This document shows positions 1 through 6,655 of a DNA stretch of 10,489 nucleotides, piece by piece. The notes beneath the pieces were generated by a model. That model worked only from the letters and a program-made list of their open reading frames with translations. It was not told the DNA's origin and made no database searches. Origin of the DNA: Caldilineaceae bacterium. GTDB taxonomy: Bacteria; Chloroflexota; Anaerolineae; Caldilineales; Caldilineaceae. Both the position numbers and the translations under genes were made by a program. How positions within the stretch are numbered: position 1 is the first letter of the stretch; the number at the start of each line of letters is the position of its first letter. Location of the stretch: the NCBI GenBank assembly GCA_028819675.1, contig JAPPKT010000316.1, forward strand, positions 1 to 10,489, given 5' to 3'.

Positions 1-467
1 CGGTGGACGCTTCGCTGCGGGCGATGATCCTGGACATCATGCTGCGGCTGCGCGACGAGCACGGAATCTCCTTTCTGTACATCACGCACGACCTGTCGAC
101 CGCGTACCAAATCGGCGACAACATGATCGTTCTGTTCCAGGGGATCACGGCAGAGACGGGGGATACCGGCCGGATCATTGAGAACCCGCAGCACCCGTAC
201 GTGCAGGAGTTGATCAATTCGATCCCGGTGCCTGACCCGAAGGTCAAGTGGGACACGGATATCAGATTGCCGGCCGAGGAGACGATGCGCATGCAGGGCG
301 TGGAGGGGACAGCTGACGGCTGCCGGTTCTACCCACGCTGCCCGCACGGGATGGACGTCTGCCTTGAAAAGCAGCCGCCGCTCATCCAGGTCGAAGGCGA
401 TCATACTGTGGCCTGTTATCTGTATGAGGACGGTGTGGAGGAGCGAGTGAAAAGAAGTGAGAAGTGA
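1..467 (+). CDS. Oligopeptide/dipeptide-type ABC transporter ATP-binding protein, C-terminal part (5'-truncated by window edge)
   Basis: This is the nucleotide-binding subunit of an Opp/Dpp-family importer, a cytoplasmic ATPase that powers uptake of peptides or oligosaccharides through paired membrane permeases. The frame is already open at the window edge. The first visible residues (VDASLR) are the D-loop that follows Walker B, so Walker A, the signature motif and Walker B lie upstream. The H-loop His is at visible residue 29 in YITHDLS. The C-terminal oligopeptide-transporter extension is present: NPQHPYVQELINSIPVPDP at about 61-79, then cysteines at about 107, 113, 120 and 138. This four-cysteine pattern is typical of the family and has been reported to hold an iron-sulfur cluster in a DppD. 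The SIPxPDP...W wording resembles ATPases of oligosaccharide-type systems, so the substrate is uncertain. The stop codon lies inside a short 7-nt repeat. Family assignment is firm; substrate is unknown. Confidence 0.93.
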   Translation, partial: VDASLRAMILDIMLRLRDEHGISFLYITHDLSTAYQIGDNMIVLFQGITAETGDTGRIIENPQHPYVQELINSIPVPDPKVKWDTDIRLPAEETMRMQGVEGTADGCRFYPRCPHGMDVCLEKQPPLIQVEGDHTVACYLYEDGVEERVKRSEK

Positions 468-469
468 GA
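446..469 (+). repeat. Short heptanucleotide repeat AGTGAGA at the end of the ABC ATPase gene
   Basis: Two perfect tandem copies of AGTGAGA (456-462 and 463-469) follow an AGTGAAA copy (446-452) after a 3-nt interruption. The repeat supplies the last codons (KRSEK) and the TGA stop of the transporter gene, so the C-terminal tail may have been lengthened or changed by repeat insertion. Similar heptamer tracts beside genes are known from cyanobacteria (STRR repeats) and some other environmental bacteria. A second, different heptamer tract lies at 1804-1831. Confidence 0.5.
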
Positions 470-547
470 GATATACCGCCACCTCCGCAGCGCTTCCTCT
501 GGATCCTCCCACCTAAGTTTTCTCCTTGAAGAACCCTCCACATAGAG

Positions 548-553
548 AAGGAG
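548..553 (+). promoter_or_regulatory. Ribosome binding site of the phosphoglycerate mutase gene
   Basis: AAGGAG lies 7 nt before the ATG at 561 and fixes that start. The 93-nt gap before it (468-560) contains no convincing terminator or promoter. Confidence 0.8.
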
Positions 554-560
554 TCAGACG

Positions 561-1793
561 ATGACGTCTCCATTCACCGACTTTGATCTGATGCGTGACC
601 TGAGACAGGACGGCGGCAAGATCGTCTTGCTGGTGATGGACGGGCTGGGCGGGCTACCGGCTGCGCTCGGTGGAAAGACGGAATTGGAGTCGGCACATAC
701 CCCCAATTTGGACGCGCTGGCCGTTTCCGGGTCGCTGGGACTGAGCGTTCCGATCCGGCCCGGCATCGAGCCGGGGAGCGGGCCGGCGCACCTGAGCCTG
801 TTTGGCTACGATCCGGTGCGTTACATGATTGGACGGGGGGTGCTGGAAGCGCTGGGGATCGGCTTTCCATTGCAGGCCAGCGACGTGGCGGCGCGGGGCA
901 ACTTTGCTTCGGTCGACGGGGAAGGGTTGATCACGGACCGACGGGCTGGGCGGATCGCGACGGAGGAGTGCGTGCGGCTGACGGCGAAGCTGCGTGAGGC
1001 GAGCGCCGGGTTGTTCGAAGACTGTGAGGTGTTCGTCGAGCCGGTGCAGGAGCACCGTTTCGTCTTCGTGTTGCGGGGCGAGGGGCTGGGAGGCAGTCTG
1101 ACGGACACGGACCCGCTGGCGGTGGGGCGGAGGCCTATGCCGGTGCGGGACGAGAGCGGGAGCAGCGAGGGCGTGCGCACGGCTGAGCTGGTGAACCTGT
1201 GGGCGGCGCATGCGCGTGAAGTGCTGGCGGACGAGGCGCGGGCGAACAGCCTGAATCTGCGGGGCTTGGCGCAGGACCCGGGGCTGCCGCTGTTCCCTGA
1301 TATATTCGGGATGCGGGCGGGCGCGATCGCGGTCTATCCTATGTACCGGGGGGTGGCCAGTTTGGTGGGGATGGAAGCGATCCGGTTTGAGGGGGATCGT
1401 CCGCGGCATGAGGTGGACGCGCTGGTCGAGGCGTGGGATAGATTCGACTTTTTCTTTGTTCACGTCAAGAAGACGGACAGTTACGGAGAGGACGGAGATT
1501 TCGGGGCGAAGGTGCGCGAGATCGAGGCGGTGGACGCGGAGATTCCCCGTATACAGGATCTGGGGCCGGGGGCGCTGATCGTGACGGGGGACCACAGTAC
1601 GCCGGCGGTGCTGCGCAGCCATAGCTGGCATCCGGTGCCGACGCTGCTGTGGAGCCCGAATGCGATGCCGGATGCGACGCGGCGGTTTGGCGAGCGGGAC
1701 TGCGCGGGCGGTCAGATGGGTCTGTGCCATGCGACGACGCTGGTCCCGCAGGCGATGGCTCATGCGGGGCGGTTGAAGCGATTTGGGGCGTGA
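561..1793 (+). CDS. apgM: 2,3-bisphosphoglycerate-independent phosphoglycerate mutase, archaeal type (ApgM family)
   Basis: The protein interconverts 3- and 2-phosphoglycerate in glycolysis and gluconeogenesis. It belongs to the alkaline-phosphatase superfamily and acts in the cytosol. The 410 residues match the usual length of about 400. Metal and catalytic motifs are visible: VMDGLGG (Asp27), PGSGPAHLSLFGYDP with the presumed phosphorylated Ser73, HVKKTDSYGEDGD at 301-313, and VTGDHSTP (Asp344, His345) followed by HSWHPVP (His354, His357). In the 301-313 motif, Glu310 occupies a place where many archaeal members have His (TDxAGHDGD). This could be a subfamily feature affecting metal binding. 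The start is set by AAGGAG 7 nt upstream. The family also includes homoserine-kinase-like relatives, so the exact substrate is slightly less certain than the fold. Confidence 0.93.
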   Translation: MTSPFTDFDLMRDLRQDGGKIVLLVMDGLGGLPAALGGKTELESAHTPNLDALAVSGSLGLSVPIRPGIEPGSGPAHLSLFGYDPVRYMIGRGVLEALGIGFPLQASDVAARGNFASVDGEGLITDRRAGRIATEECVRLTAKLREASAGLFEDCEVFVEPVQEHRFVFVLRGEGLGGSLTDTDPLAVGRRPMPVRDESGSSEGVRTAELVNLWAAHAREVLADEARANSLNLRGLAQDPGLPLFPDIFGMRAGAIAVYPMYRGVASLVGMEAIRFEGDRPRHEVDALVEAWDRFDFFFVHVKKTDSYGEDGDFGAKVREIEAVDAEIPRIQDLGPGALIVTGDHSTPAVLRSHSWHPVPTLLWSPNAMPDATRRFGERDCAGGQMGLCHATTLVPQAMAHAGRLKRFGA

Positions 1794-1803
1794 AAAGGGC
1801 GGT

Positions 1804-1831
1804 AGTCAGTATTCAGTAGTCAGTGGTCAGT
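1804..1831 (+). repeat. Four tandem 7-nt units (AGTCAGT/ATTCAGT/AGTCAGT/GGTCAGT)
   Basis: Four consecutive heptamers run at 1804-1810, 1811-1817, 1818-1824 and 1825-1831 and differ only in their first two bases. The tract fills the gap between the mutase stop (1793) and the sirtuin start. It is in frame with the sirtuin if translation began at the ATG at 1783, giving a QYSVVSGQ tail-like stretch. That makes an upstream start look like an accident of the repeat. It looks like a strand-slippage microsatellite or a dispersed STRR-type element. Confidence 0.75.
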
Positions 1832-1854
1832 TAGAAGGATTGGGATGGGGGAAT

Positions 1855-2622
1855 ATGGGTGGTGTTGGAGAGGCTATCGTTAGGGCCGCGCAGTTTTTTT
1901 CGGCCGATGCTGCGGTCGTGTGTTTGACGGGGGCCGGGGTGAGTGCGGAGTCGGGTGTGCCGACTTTTCGGGACGCGCAGACTGGTTTGTGGAGCCGTTT
2001 TGATGCGGAGGAGCTTGCCACACCGCAGGGGTTTGCACGGGATCCGGGTCTGGTGTGGCGCTGGTATATGTGGCGGTTGGAGCAGTTGGAAGCGGCCGTG
2101 CCCAACACTGGGCATGCTGCGCTGGCCCGGCTTGCTGGACTATGCGAAAGCTTCTTGCTGGTGACGCAGAATGTGGATGATCTGCACGAGCAGGCCGGAA
2201 GCGTGGACGTGCTTCACCTGCATGGCAGTTTGTTCAGTTTCCGGTGCGCGTCTTGTTCGGCGCCGCACCATCTGACGGAGGAGGCGCGCGGAGAGGATTC
2301 GCCGCCGGCGTGCGGCATGTGCGGCGATCTGGTGCGGCCGGACGTGGTGTGGTTCGGGGAGAGTCTGCCCTGGGATGCGGTGGAGGCGGCCGCGGAGGCC
2401 TCTCACAGTTGTGATGTGATGCTGGTGGTGGGGACGAGCGGGTTGGTGCATCCGGCGTCGCAGTTGCCGCTTATTGCCAGGCAGGCTGGGGCAACGGTCA
2501 TTGACGTAAACCCGGAGCCGGGTCCTATTACGTCGATTGCCGACGTCTTTCTGCGGGGAAAGAGCGGGGAGGTATTGCCGGCGCTGGTGCGGGCTGTGGC
2601 TGACCGGAGGGCGAGTGCGTGA
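1855..2622 (+). CDS. cobB: NAD-dependent protein deacylase, sirtuin family (CobB-like, class III signature)
   Basis: Sirtuins remove acyl groups from lysines using NAD+, releasing nicotinamide and O-acyl-ADP-ribose, and act in the cytosol. With the ATG at 1855 the protein has 255 residues, normal for a bacterial sirtuin. Visible motifs are GAGVSAESGVPTFR (26-39, NAD binding), QNVDD (105-109), the catalytic His123 in LHGS, four zinc-ligand cysteines at 131, 134, 153 and 156, VVGTSG (191-196) and DVNPEP (217-222). Tyr71 and Arg74 in WYMWR form the Y-x-x-R pair that binds acidic acyl groups in SIRT5 and E. coli CobB, so desuccinylation or demalonylation is predicted besides deacetylation. An in-frame ATG at 1783 would overlap the mutase gene and translate the heptamer repeat, so 1855 is preferred, although its ribosome binding site is weak. 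It is probably co-transcribed with the mutase gene, 61 nt upstream. Confidence 0.94.
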   Translation: MGGVGEAIVRAAQFFSADAAVVCLTGAGVSAESGVPTFRDAQTGLWSRFDAEELATPQGFARDPGLVWRWYMWRLEQLEAAVPNTGHAALARLAGLCESFLLVTQNVDDLHEQAGSVDVLHLHGSLFSFRCASCSAPHHLTEEARGEDSPPACGMCGDLVRPDVVWFGESLPWDAVEAAAEASHSCDVMLVVGTSGLVHPASQLPLIARQAGATVIDVNPEPGPITSIADVFLRGKSGEVLPALVRAVADRRASA

Positions 2623-2741
2623 GTGCGTCGCTCGGAATTAGGGAAGTAGGCGTGTCCAAACTTTGACCTGAAGGGATTCGTGATTGAGCACGGTTTAAGC
2701 GTGTCCCAGAGGCTGAATAGCGCACAAGTGGGGAGTGACAG
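2623..2741. other. Intergenic gap between sirtuin and rmuC
   Basis: The 119-nt gap contains a direct repeat GCGTGTCC at 2650-2657 and 2699-2706 and a weak hairpin (CACG 2689-2692 with CGTG 2700-2703). A TTGACC hexamer at 2663-2668 resembles a -35 box, but no fitting -10 box follows at a normal distance. GGGGAG at 2730-2735 is the likely ribosome binding site for rmuC. The rmuC-DUF899 promoter is probably here, but the sequence does not pinpoint it. Confidence 0.35.
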
Positions 2742-4004
2742 ATGGAAAGCATGATTGAAATCATTGTTGGCATTCTGGCAGGGTGCCTTTTGGGGGGCGT
2801 AACGATTTGGCTCGTGCAGGGGTCGCGCGCCAAGAGCAGGTTGGCGAGGATGGAGGCGGACTGGGTGAAGGAAAAGGCCGCGCTGCGGGAAGAGAACGCT
2901 GGATTGAAAGGTCAATTGGAGCAAAGCAATAGTGCCGAGAAAATCGTGGAGATGGCCAAGGAACAGTTGAATGAGAGATTCCAGGCGACTGCCAGCCAGG
3001 CTTTGCAGGCGAACAATTCCCAGTTTATGGATTTGGCGCAGGAGAATCTGGGCAAGACGCTGGAGGCCGCCAAGGGGGACTTCAAGCAGCGCCATGAGCA
3101 GTTTGAAGCGCTGGTCAAGCCTCTTACTCAGAACTATGAGAAGCTGAACCCACAGATTGACTTGCTGGCGCAGCGGAGCGAGAATCTTGCGGCCGAGACG
3201 GGCAAGCTGTCCAGCGCGCTGACCGACAACAGGCAGATTGGCAACTGGGGCGAGGTGCAACTGCGGCGAGTGGTCGAACTGGCGGGAATGGAGGAATACT
3301 GCGACTTTATTGAACAGGCCGCGGTTGGGGATTCACAGAGCAGACCCGATTTGACGGTGCGATTGCCGGAGCAGCGGACAGTGGTCATCGATGCAAAGAC
3401 ATCTACGGCTGCATACATGGATGCGCAAGAGGCGGATGACAGGGCGACTAGGGACAGTTCACTGAAACGACACGCCAGCGCTCTGAAGGCTCAGGTAGAC
3501 GACCTGGCAAAGAAGGACTATGGCACGAAGGTGGAAGGCTCGTTGGGTTTTGTCGTGATGTTCGTCCCAGGAGATCAGTTCCTTGCGGCGGCCTTGAATG
3601 CCAACCCGATGCTGGTCGAGTACGCCATGAGCAAGAGGGTCGCAATCGCCACGCCGGCATCGTTGATTTCGCTGTTGTGGTCCGTTGCCAACGGATGGCA
3701 GCGCCACCGCATTGCTGAGAGTGCCGAAGTGATACTGAAGGAAGGCGTAGAGCTGCACGACCGAATGTTGAAATTCATCAGCCACTATCAGGAAGTTGGC
3801 AACCGGTTGAAGAGGGCGGTTGACGCTTTCAATGACTCTGTAGGCTCATTCGATATCCGTGTTGTGCCTCAGGCCAGAAAGTTCGCCCAGTTGACGTCCA
3901 GTAGAGAGGACAGGTACCCGGAACCTCAGCAAATTGAGAAAAAGGCCCGAATATCCAGATACGCTGGGGAGCAGGGAGGGCGTCAGCAGGAATTGCTAGA
4001 GTAG
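2742..4004 (+). CDS. rmuC: RmuC-family protein (DNA recombination / inversion-limiting, PD-(D/E)XK-like)
   Basis: RmuC proteins are membrane-anchored, coiled-coil proteins with a predicted nuclease-like core. In E. coli loss of rmuC raises recombination at short inverted repeats. The 420-residue protein shows an N-terminal membrane helix (about 6-25), a charged coiled-coil segment (about 30-150), then the core with GNWGE (167-171), RPDL (201-204), VVIDAK (214-219, the nuclease-like D...xAK element), MFVPGDQF (273-280) and the conserved ATPASLISLLWSVANGWQ stretch (303-320). The length is typical. The ATG at 2742 has GGGGAG six bases upstream; a second ATG three codons later is possible. The stop TAG (4002-4004) overlaps the ribosome binding site of the next gene, so the two genes are translationally linked. 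Confidence 0.95.
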   Translation: MESMIEIIVGILAGCLLGGVTIWLVQGSRAKSRLARMEADWVKEKAALREENAGLKGQLEQSNSAEKIVEMAKEQLNERFQATASQALQANNSQFMDLAQENLGKTLEAAKGDFKQRHEQFEALVKPLTQNYEKLNPQIDLLAQRSENLAAETGKLSSALTDNRQIGNWGEVQLRRVVELAGMEEYCDFIEQAAVGDSQSRPDLTVRLPEQRTVVIDAKTSTAAYMDAQEADDRATRDSSLKRHASALKAQVDDLAKKDYGTKVEGSLGFVVMFVPGDQFLAAALNANPMLVEYAMSKRVAIATPASLISLLWSVANGWQRHRIAESAEVILKEGVELHDRMLKFISHYQEVGNRLKRAVDAFNDSVGSFDIRVVPQARKFAQLTSSREDRYPEPQQIEKKARISRYAGEQGGRQQELLE

Positions 4005-4010
4005 GGAGGA
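4003..4010 (+). promoter_or_regulatory. Ribosome binding site for the DUF899 gene, overlapping the rmuC stop
   Basis: AGGGAGGA shares two bases with the rmuC TAG stop and sits 4 nt before the GTG at 4015. It decides this non-ATG start and indicates translational coupling. Confidence 0.75.
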
Positions 4011-4014
4011 AGAG

Positions 4015-4620
4015 GTGTCTGAGAACAGGTCGGAACTGGAGATGGAGATCGCCAGTGTGCAGAAGGAACTCGACGAGGCTCGACGGAGGCTAGTGAAGCT
4101 GCGGCGTAGGTTGCCGCCCGAGCCTGTGGGTGACTATGAACTGAAAAGCACGGACGGACCTGTGAGACTCTCGGCGTTGTTCGGTGACGGGGAAGACCTC
4201 ATTCTGGTTCACAACATGGGGACTGGATGCTCGAACTGCACGATGTGGGCTGACGGGTTCAACGGCGAGTGGGAGCATTTGCAGAGCCGGGCGGCGTTTG
4301 TGGTGGTCTCGCCTGACAGTCCGGAGGTGCAGCAGGCATTTGCGAGGGGGCGGGGCTGGGGGTTCCCGATGTACTCTGCGGAGGGGACGACGTTTATTGA
4401 GGATATGGGCTTCCGGTGGGAGGAAGAGGAGTTCCTGTCGGGATACCAGCCGGGGGTCTCGGTTTTTCGGAAGAACGCAGACGGGAGGATCGTGCGGGTA
4501 GCGAAGGACTCGTTCGGGCCGGGTGATCTGTACTGCGGCGTGTGGCATCTGTTCGATCTGCTGCCGGATGGGCCGGCAGGTTGGGACCCGTTGTTTGAGT
4601 ACTCTACGGACAGCCGTTGA
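4015..4620 (+). CDS. DUF899 family thioredoxin-like protein
   Basis: This 201-residue cytosolic protein belongs to the DUF899 group of thioredoxin-fold proteins; the reaction is not established. A short N-terminal helix (about 5-34, ending LRRRLPPEP) is typical of the family. The thioredoxin-like body begins with YELKSTDGPVRLSALF. The redox-type motif GTGCSNCTMWADGFNG carries a CxxC pair at Cys72 and Cys75; family members commonly have CPSC or similar here. VVVSPDSPE (97-104), GWGFPMYS (114-121) and SVFRKNADG (149-157) follow, and a further Cys lies at 174. The GTG start is chosen because of the strong AGGGAGGA just upstream. It follows rmuC by 10 nt and is clearly in the same operon, though no functional tie between the two families is known to me. 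A thiol-disulfide or peroxide-handling role is inference from fold and CxxC. Confidence 0.9.
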   Translation: MSENRSELEMEIASVQKELDEARRRLVKLRRRLPPEPVGDYELKSTDGPVRLSALFGDGEDLILVHNMGTGCSNCTMWADGFNGEWEHLQSRAAFVVVSPDSPEVQQAFARGRGWGFPMYSAEGTTFIEDMGFRWEEEEFLSGYQPGVSVFRKNADGRIVRVAKDSFGPGDLYCGVWHLFDLLPDGPAGWDPLFEYSTDSR

Positions 4621-4978
4621 GGAGGGACCAGACTGCAGCGAATAGTGGAGAAATGTTCTCCTCCGAGACAAGACTGTGTAGCATGAAGTAGCTTCCTCTC
4701 CGGGCGCTTCGATAGCACTGCAGCGAAACCCTTTGCACGGGCCGGCGCAGGCGAGCCAGAAGTACCTCCACGGAACCCAAATTCAGGCATAATTTCCAGG
4801 ATCGGGAAACCTATTGTTGCCCTGGGCCGTACAGTTGTCAGGCGGGCCACATTGGATGCAGTTATCAGGCCGCCGGAGAACCCCTTAGACAACTGCATAG
4901 GATCAGGTGCGCGTCTCCTCCGACTTGACGTATCCGGTCGAAAGACAGGGAGGGGCGATAGCGACAAGGAGGGCAATT
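4621..4978. other. 358-nt intergenic region of uncertain content
   Basis: No + strand gene is supported here. A perfect short hairpin (GGAGAA 4647-4652, loop ATG, TTCTCC 4656-4661) lies just after the DUF899 stop but has no T-tract, so it is only a weak terminator candidate. An 11-nt direct repeat ACTGCAGCGAA occurs at 4632-4642 and 4717-4727. On the - strand the whole stretch stays open for over 100 codons, continuing into the antisense of the DUF899 gene. It could be a gene remnant or dispersed repeat, or the open frame may be chance. A GCATAAT box at 4787-4793 has no matching -35. A GTG at 4907 is in frame with the next gene but lacks a ribosome binding site. Confidence 0.4.
4966..4973 (+). 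promoter_or_regulatory. Strong ribosome binding site of the VWA lipoprotein gene
   Basis: AAGGAGGG sits 5 nt before the ATG at 4979. It decides this start against the in-frame GTG at 4907, 24 codons upstream, which has no such site. Confidence 0.85.
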
Positions 4979-6655
4979 ATGGTACATGGAGTCGACCGTG
5001 CGTCCAAAATCAGACCAATGAACCGCGAGTGCGGTTGGAGAAATCCTAAACGCAACTGGCATGTAATGCTACTGGGGCTGCTGGTGCTTCTTATAGCCGG
5101 CTGCGCGGCGGCGATGGCGCCGGCGGAGAGCGCGGAGCAGGCCGCGGTTCCGAGTTCGAACAGGCGGGCGTCGGGCGGGCAGGTGGCGATGCAGTCTGCC
5201 TCTTCGGCTTCCAGCCCGGGGCGCCCGTCTCCCCATTCGGGACGCGGTGACCGGCGAGGTCGCCAACCGGAGGCGCAGCTGCCGCCTGTGGTTCCCACAA
5301 GCCTGGAAACGACTTCAACTTTCGGGCTCGATGCTGACGATGCTTCCTGGCGGCGTTCGCTTGCGCTGGCGCGGCAGGGCTACATTCTGGAACCGGATGA
5401 CGTACGGGTTGAGGAGTGGCTGAACGCGCTGCGGTGGGACTACGAGCGGCCTGAAGGAGAGGAGACATTCCAACTCGATTTGACCGTGACGAGGGATCCC
5501 CTGGACCCGGATTCCTGGCTGGCGCTGATGGGGCTCAGCGCGGCTGCGCCGGCGGAGATGCCAACCCGACGTTTTGTCTCGGTGGTCCTGGATGCTTCCG
5601 GTTCGATGGAAGAGGACAACAAGCTGGAAACGGCGCGTACGCTCGTCGAAGCGCTGATCAGGCGTCTGTCGGCAGAGGACCGCATTTCGCTCGTGCAGTT
5701 TTCCAGTGTCGTTCTTGGCGAGTACACGGTGCGGCACGCGGCCCCCGACGACCCGGCGCTGGCCGGATCGCTGCGCGAATTCCGCCCCAACGGGAGCACG
5801 AACGCGGAGGCCGGCCTGAGGAAGGGGTACGAGCTGGCTCTGGAGGGGCGGCGACGGGACCCTGAAGCGCTGCATTACGTCTTTTTCGTCAGCGACGGTG
5901 TTGCCAACGTGGGGGACACGCGGGCGGAGGCGATCATCGCGTCTCTGGGCGGGCAGCGGGCGGAGGCCAACCCGATCCGGCTGGTCGCGGTGGGCGTGGG
6001 CATTGCGAATTACAATGACGATCTGCTGGAGCAGGTGAGCAACGACGGCGACGGCTGGTACCGGTATGTTTACTCGCCGGAGGAGGCGCAGGGGCTGCTG
6101 GCGGCTGAATCTTTTGCCCAGCTGTTCAGCCCGGCGGCGGACGAAGCGCGTGCGCAGGTCTCCTGGGATGCAGAGACGGTCGAGACGTGGCGTCTGGTCG
6201 GTTATCTCAACCGTGCGGCCGCGAACGAGTCATTTGAGGATGATGAAGAGGATTTCGCGGAGTTGCACGTGGGCCAGGAGAACACGGTCGTCTACCGGCT
6301 GAAGGCGCGGCCGGGGGCGGCGGGGCCGCTGGGAACGCTGGCTTTGCGGTGGCACCATCCGGGCAGCGGCGAGCCGCAGACGCAGATGTGGACGCTGGAT
6401 TCGGAGAGTCCGGTGGCCTGGGAGGATGTTGCGCCGATCCGTCGCCTGGCGCTGCTGGTGGCGCTGGCGGGCGAGAACTCGGCGGAGCGTCTGGATGACG
6501 CGCAGGGGCGGCGCAGGGCGATTGAAGCGGAGTTTGCGCTGCTGGGTGGCCTGACAGAGACGCGGCAGGGGCAGGAGTTCGGTGAGATTCTGGCGGCGTC
6601 GTTGCCTGAGCCGCCGGCGTGGTTTGAGCAGGGGAGGTCGACGCGGGGCGAGTGA
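4979..6655 (+). CDS. YfbK-like von Willebrand factor type A domain lipoprotein
   Basis: This 558-residue protein is probably anchored to a membrane by lipid. Its N-terminus has basic residues (RNPKR), a hydrophobic stretch MLLGLLVLLIAG and a lipobox Cys42 (LIAGC). A Pro/Ala/Ser/Arg-rich spacer follows (about 43-108). Next is the YfbK-type N-terminal domain (about 112-175, with DDASWRRSLALARQG and DVRVEEWLNALRWDY). The VWA domain (about 197-380) has an intact MIDAS metal site: Asp205-x-Ser207-x-Ser209, Thr274 and Asp306. A C-terminal DUF3520-like domain ends at about 545. The family has been labelled a Ca-activated chloride channel homologue, but that name is not good functional evidence; metal-dependent protein binding at the cell surface is the safe inference. 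It stands alone, with gaps of 358 nt before and 208 nt after. The signal sequence starts unusually deep (about residue 28), so a downstream start such as the Met at residue 14 or 30 is possible. Confidence 0.92.
   Translation: MVHGVDRASKIRPMNRECGWRNPKRNWHVMLLGLLVLLIAGCAAAMAPAESAEQAAVPSSNRRASGGQVAMQSASSASSPGRPSPHSGRGDRRGRQPEAQLPPVVPTSLETTSTFGLDADDASWRRSLALARQGYILEPDDVRVEEWLNALRWDYERPEGEETFQLDLTVTRDPLDPDSWLALMGLSAAAPAEMPTRRFVSVVLDASGSMEEDNKLETARTLVEALIRRLSAEDRISLVQFSSVVLGEYTVRHAAPDDPALAGSLREFRPNGSTNAEAGLRKGYELALEGRRRDPEALHYVFFVSDGVANVGDTRAEAIIASLGGQRAEANPIRLVAVGVGIANYNDDLLEQVSNDGDGWYRYVYSPEEAQGLLAAESFAQLFSPAADEARAQVSWDAETVETWRLVGYLNRAAANESFEDDEEDFAELHVGQENTVVYRLKARPGAAGPLGTLALRWHHPGSGEPQTQMWTLDSESPVAWEDVAPIRRLALLVALAGENSAERLDDAQGRRRAIEAEFALLGGLTETRQGQEFGEILAASLPEPPAWFEQGRSTRGE

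Noticed and set aside
654..1763. 369-codon open frame on the - strand across the phosphoglycerate mutase gene
   Set aside because: It is rich in Arg, His, Pro and Gln, as expected from antisense reading of GC-rich codons. The + strand gene carries clear catalytic motifs and a ribosome binding site.
1783..1854. Upstream in-frame ATG extending the sirtuin by 24 residues
   Set aside because: The extension overlaps the mutase stop and translates a heptamer repeat. No ribosome binding site precedes it and the family needs no such extension.
2403..3260. 285-codon - strand frame across the sirtuin end and the rmuC start
   Set aside because: It runs antisense to two well-supported genes and the gap between them, with no recognisable domain and no ribosome binding site.
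4647..4661. GGAGAA-ATG-TTCTCC hairpin as a rho-independent terminator
   Set aside because: The stem is only 6 bp and no T-tract follows, so it does not meet the usual terminator pattern.
4907..4978. Upstream in-frame GTG extending the VWA lipoprotein by 24 residues
   Set aside because: There is no ribosome binding site before the GTG, while AAGGAGGG is ideally placed before the ATG at 4979. The extension would push the signal sequence even deeper.
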